From the NCBI GenBank assembly GCA_007745835.1, contig CP036424.1, positions 62,001 to 126,000 of the forward strand: a stretch of DNA of 64,000 nucleotides. The letters are read 5' to 3'. Of this stretch, positions 8,574-15,236 are shown in pieces; position 1 is the stretch's first letter; each line of letters begins with the position of its first letter. The position numbers and the translations under genes are program-made. A model generated the notes under the pieces. It did no database searches. It was not told the DNA's origin and saw only the letters and a program-made list of their open reading frames with translations. The stretch is from Planctomycetes bacterium MalM25. Its GTDB lineage: Bacteria > Planctomycetota > Planctomycetia > Pirellulales > Lacipirellulaceae.

Positions 8574-9344
8574 ATGCAATTCACACCCGAACCCGCGTAC
8601 GCCGCGGGCCAGGAGACCACCGAGCCGGGGCAGCTCGTGCTGCTCGGGCTCGATCCGCAGCAGATCGAGGCGTGGACCGGCGCCGCCCAGGTGCTGGGCA
8701 TGCGGTGCGCCATCGCACTCTCGTTCGACGAGTGTGCGGCCTACGCCTTGGGCGTCGGGCCGACGGTCTATGTCTCCACCGAGCCGTGTTTCCACCCGCG
8801 GATGGTGAGCCGGGCCGAGACCGCCTTCCGGCGGACCGCGGTCATCGTGCTGAGCGACAACCCCGGGCGGCCCCCATCGTGGCAACTGATCGCGTGGGAC
8901 GTGCTCCCTTGCGCCTCGACACGGGACTCGCTGATCAGTCCTCTCACCGTCGCCCGGGCCGAGGCGCAGCGACGGCTGGCCGAGTGCCTGCTGGTCGAAG
9001 ACGTGCGGCGCCGACAGGCCGCGCTTTGCGACAACGAACAGCGCGTACTCGAGGCGATCTGCGCCGGGCGGCTCAATAAACAGATCGCGAGCGACCAGGG
9101 CGTGAGCGTCCGCACGGTTGAGCAGCGCCGGCGCCGCGTGTTCGAGAAGATGGGCGTCGAATCGGCGGTTCCGCTGGCGGCGAAGATGGCGGTCGTCGAA
9201 TCGCTCGAGCAGCAGGTGAACCACGCCCGGCACGCTTTGCCGGCAACCCCGCCGAGCGTGCCCTCGCCCTCGCCACCTAAGCCGAAGCTCCCCCCTGGGC
9301 TCTTCCAGGGCGGGGCGACCATGGCGAGTGGCGTGACGGTCTAG
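8574..9344 (+). CDS. FixJ/NarL-like response regulator with degenerate receiver and LuxR-type HTH
   Basis: The 256-aa protein has an N-terminal alpha/beta domain (residues about 15-125) shaped like a receiver but without an evident phospho-acceptor Asp: the strand that should carry it reads VGPTVYVSTEPCF. Residues about 160-225 form a clear LuxR-type helix-turn-helix (NEQRVLEAICAGRLNKQIA, then VSVRTVEQRRRRVFEKMG). The C-terminus is a proline-rich tail. The ATG at 8574 is favoured by a purine-rich GGGGCAGG just upstream; a TTG at 8523 is the alternative. No histidine kinase is adjacent. It probably regulates transcription without classical phosphorylation, which is inference from the missing Asp. 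Confidence 0.8.
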   Translation: MQFTPEPAYAAGQETTEPGQLVLLGLDPQQIEAWTGAAQVLGMRCAIALSFDECAAYALGVGPTVYVSTEPCFHPRMVSRAETAFRRTAVIVLSDNPGRPPSWQLIAWDVLPCASTRDSLISPLTVARAEAQRRLAECLLVEDVRRRQAALCDNEQRVLEAICAGRLNKQIASDQGVSVRTVEQRRRRVFEKMGVESAVPLAAKMAVVESLEQQVNHARHALPATPPSVPSPSPPKPKLPPGLFQGGATMASGVTV

Positions 9345-9371
9345 CGCTGGTCGAAGCGGAGGGGCGTCGGG

Positions 9372-10544
9372 TCAGAACAGCGCGAGCTGCCGTTCGGATC
9401 CGGGCGGTCGGAACGCGTCGTTGCTGAGCGGCGCCGGCGTGGTCCGCAGGCCGAACCGGTTGGCGAACACGCGGTAGGTCCGCGCGATCTGGCCGGCGTA
9501 CGGGCCGACGCCCGTCATCCGGCGACCGAAACGGGTGTCGTTCAGCCCCCCACCCCGCACGCCCCGGATCAACGCCTCGACGCGGCGGGCTCGGTTCGGT
9601 TCGACCCGCCGGAGCCACTCGAAGAAGACGTCGCGCACCGATCCGGAGAGCCGCAGCAGCAGATAGCTCGCCGAGCGCGCGCCGGCGTCGCGGGCCGCTT
9701 GCAGCAGATCGGGCAGCTCGTGGTCGTTCAGCCCGGGCACGATCGGCGCGAGCAGCGCGTGGACCGGGACGCCCCCTTCGGTGAGGCGGGTGATCGCCTC
9801 AAGTCGTTGGTCCGGGGTGCTCGTGCGGGGCTCCATCCGGCGGGCGAGGCCGGCGTCGAGCGTCGTCAGCGTGAGGGCGACCGACACCGCCCGATGCTCC
9901 GCCAGCTCGCGGAGCAGGTCGAGGTCGCGCGTCACGAGGGCGTTTTTGGTCACGATCCCGATCGGCTGGCGGCACTCGGCCGCCACGCGCAGGCAGCCGC
10001 GGGTGATCTCCAGCCGGCGCTCCAGCGGCTGGTAGCAATCGGTCACGCCCGACAGCGAGATCGGCTCGCCCCGCCAGGCGGGCCGGGCGAGCCAGCGGCG
10101 GAGCAGCTCGGGGGCGTCGGTCTTGGCGGTGATCTCGGTCTCGAATCCGAGCCCCGCGTCGGAACCCAAGAACTCGTGCCCCGGTCGGGCGTAGCAATAG
10201 CTGCAGCCGTGCTCGCAGCCGCGGTACGGGTTGAGCGTCCAGCGGTACGGGACGTCCGGGCTGTCGTTGTGGGTGACGATCGACCGCGACCGCTCCTCCC
10301 GCACCCGCGTCTGGAGCCGGGCGGCGCCGGCGGCGAGGCCCTTGGAGGCCAAGAAATCGGTGTCGGCAGCGACTTGCTCTAGGTCGTCCTCCCGCCGGAC
10401 CCGCTCGTGCGGGTTCGGTGGTCGCCCTGCGGCTCCCCGGCCGAGGAATCGTCCGGTCGGCGTGAGCGGTTCGCCCTCAATGGGGCCTGCAAGGGACGTC
10501 GTCGGAGAGTCGGGGGGCGTTGATGTGGCCGAGGACGGTAGCAT
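9372..10544 (-). CDS. PA0069 family radical SAM protein
   Basis: The 390-aa protein carries the radical SAM 4Fe-4S motif CEHGCSYC (C110, C114, C117) within NPYRGCEHGCSYCYARPGH, the hallmark of the SplB-like PA0069/Rv2578c group, and ends in RQLALF. These proteins bind an iron-sulfur cluster and SAM; their substrate is unknown. An ATG at 10544 is preceded by GGAG six nt upstream and is preferred to the GTG at 10562. The stop lies 27 bp from the stop of the convergent regulator gene. Its own function cannot be narrowed further from sequence. Confidence 0.9.
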   Translation of the reverse strand: MLPSSATSTPPDSPTTSLAGPIEGEPLTPTGRFLGRGAAGRPPNPHERVRREDDLEQVAADTDFLASKGLAAGAARLQTRVREERSRSIVTHNDSPDVPYRWTLNPYRGCEHGCSYCYARPGHEFLGSDAGLGFETEITAKTDAPELLRRWLARPAWRGEPISLSGVTDCYQPLERRLEITRGCLRVAAECRQPIGIVTKNALVTRDLDLLRELAEHRAVSVALTLTTLDAGLARRMEPRTSTPDQRLEAITRLTEGGVPVHALLAPIVPGLNDHELPDLLQAARDAGARSASYLLLRLSGSVRDVFFEWLRRVEPNRARRVEALIRGVRGGGLNDTRFGRRMTGVGPYAGQIARTYRVFANRFGLRTTPAPLSNDAFRPPGSERQLALF

Positions 10545-10645
10545 GACGTTCTCCTGGATCACCGGGATGCGGTCCGCATGGTTTATGTGTACGCACGAAC
10601 ACTATTCCCGTCAAGCTTTGCGTCATCCTTTTTTGAGGCCCCGCT

Positions 10646-11152
10646 TTGTTCCTGATCCTGCTGTTGCTGTTCACCCTCCTGCCGATTGTGGAGATCGCCC
10701 TGCTCGTGAAGTTGGGCGGAGCGATCGGCTGGCCGCTCACGCTGCTCATTGCTCTGGGCACCGGCGCGCTCGGCGCCGCCCTGGCTCGGCAGCAGGGGCT
10801 GGCGACGCTCTCACGCATCAGCCGGCAGATGGCCGCCGGCGAGCCGCCGACCGATTCGCTCATCGACGGGGCGATGATCCTCATGGCGGGCGCCGTGCTG
10901 ATCACGCCCGGCGTGCTGACCGACGCGTTCGGTTTCGCGCTGCTGATGCCGCCCGTTCGCGCGGTGCTGAAACCGCTGCTGGCCGCCGCGGTCAAACGCC
11001 ACGTCCGCATGAGCGCCGGTCAGGGCGGCAACGTCCGTGTTTGGACGACCGGCTCGCCGCCACCGGGCACGCCGCGCGGCGACGTGGTCGACGCGGAGGT
11101 GATCGAGGTCCGCACGCGCGACGCCGAGTCGGACAACGGCGAGCCGCGTTAG
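10646..11152 (+). CDS. fxsA: FxsA family membrane protein
   Basis: The 168-aa protein matches the FxsA family: an N-terminal hydrophobic helix (MFLILLLLFTLLPIVEIALL), a second helix pair around residues 28-48, the conserved AGAVLITPGVLTDAFGFALL stretch near residues 80-100, and a hydrophilic tail. E. coli FxsA is an inner-membrane protein that relieves F exclusion of phage T7; its native role is unknown. The start is a TTG at 10646 with GAGG 7 nt upstream (10635-10638). Its stop codon overlaps the stop of the convergent HAD gene in the shared bases TTAG. Confidence 0.88.
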   Translation: MFLILLLLFTLLPIVEIALLVKLGGAIGWPLTLLIALGTGALGAALARQQGLATLSRISRQMAAGEPPTDSLIDGAMILMAGAVLITPGVLTDAFGFALLMPPVRAVLKPLLAAAVKRHVRMSAGQGGNVRVWTTGSPPPGTPRGDVVDAEVIEVRTRDAESDNGEPR

Positions 11153-11901
11153 CGTATCGCGCCGGCGACACGCAGCAGATCGAGCACGCCCTCGACCTCC
11201 TCGTGGGGCGAGACGTAGTCGGCCACGGCCTTGAGCTCGTCGACCGCGTTGGCGGGGCAGCCGAACCAGCCGCACGCCTCGGCGATCGGCAGGTCGCTGG
11301 TCGTGTCGCCCAGGCCGACGCAGCGCCGTGGGTCGTAGCCGGTCGCCGCGAAGAAGCGTTTGAGGCCGCTCGTTTTGGAGATGTGCCGCAAGTCGCAGTT
11401 GATGTAGTCGCACGTCATCGAGACGCGGAACGGCCAGCCCCGCTCGGCGAGCAGCGATTCGACCCCGTCGAAGATCGCGTGCAGCACGCGGCGGTCGGCG
11501 TGGAAGAGGGTGACCGAAGCGGTCTTCGCCGGCTGCTGGAGCACGCCCCGCGGCCCGTAGCGCTCCGCGAGCAGGCGGGCCGCCTCGTGAACGTGCGCGA
11601 GGTGCTCGGCCGTGATGGCGGGGTCCTGCTCGTAGCGGTTCTCAATCGGGTGATACAGCCAGACGCCGTTCTCCGCGACGCACGGCGTGGTCGTGTTGCC
11701 GAGGACGCGGCACATCGCCTCGGCGAAGGGCTGTGGGCGGCCGGTGCAGAGCGTCACGACGGGGCGGTCGCCGTCGCGCTGGGCGAGGCGGTTGTGCTCG
11801 GCGAGCTGCGCGAGCCGCGGCAGGTCGAAGGGCCCATCCCGTTCGTTGGCGAGGCAGCCGTCGAGGTCGCTGATGACGGCTTGGTAGGGCGGATCAGGCA
11901 T
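11149..11901 (-). CDS. HAD superfamily (IIB) sugar-phosphatase-like hydrolase
   Basis: The 250-aa protein shows the four HAD motifs: ISDLDGCLA (nucleophile and acid Asp at the N-terminus), CTGRP, a lysine in SKTSGLKRF and the metal-binding GLGDTTSDLPIAEA near the C-terminus. The arrangement, with a cap between motifs II and III, fits class IIB phosphatases such as sucrose- or mannosyl-3-phosphoglycerate-phosphatase relatives, which dephosphorylate sugar phosphates. Its ATG overlaps the stop of the upstream 521-aa gene (ATGCCTGA, 11894-11901), so the two are translationally coupled. The true substrate is unknown. Confidence 0.82.
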   Translation of the reverse strand: MPDPPYQAVISDLDGCLANERDGPFDLPRLAQLAEHNRLAQRDGDRPVVTLCTGRPQPFAEAMCRVLGNTTTPCVAENGVWLYHPIENRYEQDPAITAEHLAHVHEAARLLAERYGPRGVLQQPAKTASVTLFHADRRVLHAIFDGVESLLAERGWPFRVSMTCDYINCDLRHISKTSGLKRFFAATGYDPRRCVGLGDTTSDLPIAEACGWFGCPANAVDELKAVADYVSPHEEVEGVLDLLRVAGAIR

Positions 11902-13459
11902 CGGTCGGCTGGCTCAGGCGTTGCAGGCGCTCGCGGAGCTCGTCCGCCGGGAACAGGCAGAACGAATGCTCGCGCGAGTCGAGGATCGCCCCGTCGCGCC
12001 GGCCGGCGTCGACCCGCGTCAGGTCGCGGAGCGCCTGTTCGTACTCGCCGGCGAGCGCCTCGAACAGGCGCCCGTTCGCCGCGGTGATCGCTGCGTGCCG
12101 CTGGGCCGGGTCGGCCGCTCGGTTGTCGATCCACTCGCGTTTGCTGGCGGCGAGCCGAACGATCTCGTCCGGGGCGTCGGCGGGCAGGCGCCGCTCGCCG
12201 TGGTAGCGCAGGTCGCGCAAGCGTTTCACCAGCCGTTGACGATCTTCATCGGATGGCGCGGCGTGGTCGATCGGCAGGCGGAGCGTCGCCGTGAGGGTCG
12301 CGTGGGGCGGGGGGGCGGCGCCGAACAGGCGGGCGCTGAACCGATCCGTCACTTGGTCGTACTTCGCCCCGCCGATGCCGTGCAGGAAGAGGTCGGCGAG
12401 CACCAACCGGCAGTAGAGCGTGGTCACCAGGGCCCGGCTGCGGACCTTCACGCCGGCGGCGCGGAGCTCTTCGAGCCACCCGGCGACGCCCTCCGCGTCG
12501 CTCGGCCCCTCGGCAGCCCAGCCGTTGTGGTTGGAGAGCGTCAGCACGCCCGATTCCGACCGCGCCCACAACGCACGGCGGGTCGGTTCGTTGTCGAACC
12601 AGACCCAGAGGGGCGTCTCGATCCAATCGTCGTCGGTCGCCAGGTCGGGCAGCGGCTGCGCCGCGTTGCGCAGGTGGTGGGCCACGCGGTACTCGGCGAG
12701 GGCCGCGTTGTACGCCCCGGCGGTGTCGCGGGCACGGAGCAGCAGCTCGGCGGCGAAGCGGCGGAACTCGGGCGCGTCGCAAACCAAGCTGGACGGCGCT
12801 TCGAGCGTGTTCGAGCCCCACCCGCGTTCCACTCGGTGCCGCGCCTCGGAGAGGACCCGGCCCAGGTTGCCCGAACGCTCGCGGGCCGACTCGGCGAAGG
12901 CCCAGAGCTCCCGAACCAGCGGCTCGGGGATCAACGGCTTGATCGCTTGGGCAGCGCGATCGGTGAAGGAGGCGAAGGTCGCCGTGTCTTGGATGGTCCG
13001 CTCTTCGTAGGGCCTCGCCGCGAGCGCCCGGTCGTAGGGGACGCCTTCAACGCGTGGCGAAGCGATCGAACCGGTCGGCGTGCGGACCGACGCGCCGCGG
13101 CAGAGGTCGCTGTCGATCAGCAGATGAACGCCCACGCCGCCGGCGGTCTTCGCCAGCGCGTCGAGCGCGAAGTTCTTGAACCAGACACCGGGGTGGAAGA
13201 GCTCCGGCTGGTGCCCCGACAGGACGATCGGCCCGTCGGGCGACGATTCAACGTTGGCGTAGGCCGAGGTGTACTCCCGCGCCGCAGAGAGCAAGCCGGC
13301 TCGCGCTGAGTTCTGGATCGCGCCAAGATCGAGACCGCCGATCTTGATGGCGGCGGGCGCCGGAGGTTCGGCGAGCTGCGCGAGCTGGCGCGACCAGGCG
13401 GGATCGACCAGCGCCGTGTCGTTCGCGGCGGGAGCGCGGTACTGCGGGTAGTCCGCCAT
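11894..13459 (-). CDS. Conserved hypothetical protein, 521 aa
   Basis: A soluble 521-aa protein with no signal peptide or membrane segment. Near residue 80 it has SGHQPELFHPGVWFKNFALD, which recalls the TGQQPGLFTGP motif of BshC, the last enzyme of bacillithiol synthesis, although the rest shows no clear BshC signature to my eye. It is coupled to the downstream HAD phosphatase by an 8-bp overlap and follows a GT2 glycosyltransferase by 36 bp, so the three probably form one operon. A role together with those sugar enzymes is plausible but unproven. Very probably a real gene; function unknown. Confidence 0.75.
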   Translation of the reverse strand: MADYPQYRAPAANDTALVDPAWSRQLAQLAEPPAPAAIKIGGLDLGAIQNSARAGLLSAAREYTSAYANVESSPDGPIVLSGHQPELFHPGVWFKNFALDALAKTAGGVGVHLLIDSDLCRGASVRTPTGSIASPRVEGVPYDRALAARPYEERTIQDTATFASFTDRAAQAIKPLIPEPLVRELWAFAESARERSGNLGRVLSEARHRVERGWGSNTLEAPSSLVCDAPEFRRFAAELLLRARDTAGAYNAALAEYRVAHHLRNAAQPLPDLATDDDWIETPLWVWFDNEPTRRALWARSESGVLTLSNHNGWAAEGPSDAEGVAGWLEELRAAGVKVRSRALVTTLYCRLVLADLFLHGIGGAKYDQVTDRFSARLFGAAPPPHATLTATLRLPIDHAAPSDEDRQRLVKRLRDLRYHGERRLPADAPDEIVRLAASKREWIDNRAADPAQRHAAITAANGRLFEALAGEYEQALRDLTRVDAGRRDGAILDSREHSFCLFPADELRERLQRLSQPTDA

Positions 13460-13495
13460 CGGGGCGATCGCACGGGCGCGAGGGTGAGGGCGGGC

Positions 13496-14278
13496 TCAGG
13501 TGGCGGCCGGCACCGCAACGCCCGCGGCGAGCAGCCCGGCGCACGGGTCGTGGTCGGCGGCCGGGTCGCGCTGCGCGACGCGTCCGCTTGCGCGGTTGAT
13601 CACCTCGCGGTAGTGACGCAGCCGTTGCTGGGCGACATCGAGGTCGCCGCCGAAGCTGCGCGACTCGTCGAGGTAGATCAGCGGCACCGGTTCTTCAACG
13701 ATCCGCAGACCGTGGTGGGCCGCTTGCACCCACAGCTCAAGCGGCATCGCGTAGCCATCCTCGCGCAGTTGCAGCGGCCCGAGCGCCGCGACGCGATACG
13801 CCTTGAAGCCGCAGAAAGCGTCGGTCAGATCGAGGCCGAGCCGCTCGTTCAACTCGGCGGTGATCGTCTGGTTGATCCGCTTCCGGTCGGCGGGGGCGGA
13901 GAGCCCGGCGCTCGCCGAGTCGGCCAGGTAGCGGCTGCCCGAGACCAGATCGACGCCGTCGCGGACGCGGTTGGCGAGCTGGCGGATGCGCTGCGGTTCG
14001 TGCTGGCCGTCGCAGTCGATCGTGACCAGCACGTCGTAGCCGTTGCGTTTCGCGTAGCAGAAGGCGGTCCGCAGCGCGGCGCCGTAGCCCCGGTTGGGCG
14101 TGTGGGTGACGACTTGGATGTCGTCGCGTTGGGCGAGCAGCTCGGCGGTCCCGTCGGTCGATCCGTCGTCGATCACCAAGACGTCATCGACTTGGGAGAC
14201 AACCTCGTCCAGCACCGCGTTGAGGTGCGACGCTTCGTTGTACACCGGCAGGGCGGTGAGCAGGCGCGTGGCTCGCAA
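13496..14278 (-). CDS. Glycosyltransferase family 2 (dolichol-phosphate-mannose-synthase-like)
   Basis: The 260-aa protein begins with the GT2 fold: LTALPVYNEASHLNAVLDEV, then VLVIDDGSTDGTAELL, the NRGYGAALRT segment and the metal-binding VTIDCDGQHEP (DxD-type). A conserved DAFCGFKAYR segment near residue 155 is typical of the polyprenyl-phosphate glycosyltransferase (DPM1/ArnC-like) branch. It lacks C-terminal transmembrane helices, so it is probably cytosolic or peripheral. Such enzymes move a sugar from a nucleotide donor to a lipid phosphate or other acceptor. It heads a leftward group with the 521-aa protein and the HAD phosphatase. Confidence 0.87.
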   Translation of the reverse strand: MRATRLLTALPVYNEASHLNAVLDEVVSQVDDVLVIDDGSTDGTAELLAQRDDIQVVTHTPNRGYGAALRTAFCYAKRNGYDVLVTIDCDGQHEPQRIRQLANRVRDGVDLVSGSRYLADSASAGLSAPADRKRINQTITAELNERLGLDLTDAFCGFKAYRVAALGPLQLREDGYAMPLELWVQAAHHGLRIVEEPVPLIYLDESRSFGGDLDVAQQRLRHYREVINRASGRVAQRDPAADHDPCAGLLAAGVAVPAAT

Positions 14279-14384
14279 GGCGACCTCGGGGGCAAGAGCG
14301 GTGGGAAGGCGGGTGGCGTGCCAGTCTAGGCGGGCGAGGCCGGCGATCCAAAAGGAAAATCGGCGGGGGGGCGTTGAGTCCGTT

Positions 14385-15173
14385 TCAGCTGACGGTTAGC
14401 GGGTCGGCCTCGGCGGCGCTCGCCGCCACCTCGACGCCGGGCAGGCCCTCGGCGAGGCGATCGGCGAGGGTCTCGATCGCGAAACGCTCGCTGGCGTAAT
14501 GGCCCGTGAGGATCGCCCCCATGCCGAGCGAACGGCAGCGCAGGCAGTCGTGGAAGGTCATTTCGCCGGTGAGGAAGGCGTCGCAGCCCGCGGCGATCGC
14601 CAGGTCGAGCAACGAGCCGCCGCTGCCGCAGGCGACGGCGACCCGGAGCGGGCCCTCCCGCTCCGATTTTACGGTGCGTGCCTCGGGAAGGTTCACGGCC
14701 GATTTGACCGCTTCGACCAGCGAGTCGAATCCGCCCCCGTTCCACAGGCCGATCCGGCCCACGCCGGCGCCGTCGTCGCGGTTCTCGATCGGTTCGAGCG
14801 GGCGGGGATCGGCCAGCGGCAGCCGCTCGGCCCACTGGGCGTTCACGCCGTCGGCGGCCGAGTCATACGCCGTGTGCGGGCTGTAGACCGCGACGCCCGC
14901 CCCGAGCAGCCTCCAGAGCGAGCCGCCGTCGATCGTGCCGGTGGTGAGCGTCTTCACGCCCCGGAAGGGGAGCGGGTGGTGCGAGACGACGAGGTCGGCC
15001 TTGGCGGTGATCGCCTCGTCGACGACGTCGGGCGTGAGCGTCAGGCAGGTGTGCACGCGTCGCAACGGCGCTGCCGGGTCGCCGGCGAGCAGGCCGACGT
15101 TGTCCCAGTCTTCCGCCAGTTCGGGCGGGGCGATCTGTTGCAGCAGCGTGACGGCGTCGGCGAGGGTCGGCAT
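14385..15173 (-). CDS. Nif3-like dinuclear metal centre protein (DUF34)
   Basis: The 262-aa protein matches the Nif3/YqfO/YbgI family: EDWDNVGLLAGDP at the N-terminus, the metal-binding VVSHHPLPFRGVK, YSPHTAYDSAADGVN and, near the C-terminus, LTGEMTFHD and LTGHYASERFAIE. Histidines and acids in these motifs bind two metal ions in a toroidal hexamer. The family is universal and has been linked to GTP cyclohydrolase I type 2 activity and to metal homeostasis, but the exact role is unsettled. The length is normal for the short form without the PII-like insert. Confidence 0.9.
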   Translation of the reverse strand: MPTLADAVTLLQQIAPPELAEDWDNVGLLAGDPAAPLRRVHTCLTLTPDVVDEAITAKADLVVSHHPLPFRGVKTLTTGTIDGGSLWRLLGAGVAVYSPHTAYDSAADGVNAQWAERLPLADPRPLEPIENRDDGAGVGRIGLWNGGGFDSLVEAVKSAVNLPEARTVKSEREGPLRVAVACGSGGSLLDLAIAAGCDAFLTGEMTFHDCLRCRSLGMGAILTGHYASERFAIETLADRLAEGLPGVEVAASAAEADPLTVS

Positions 15174-15236
15174 GGCGAGCGGGGGTGGCGTGGTGAGCGG
15201 TTCGGCCCCGCATTCTACGCCCTCGGGCCGCCCGCA

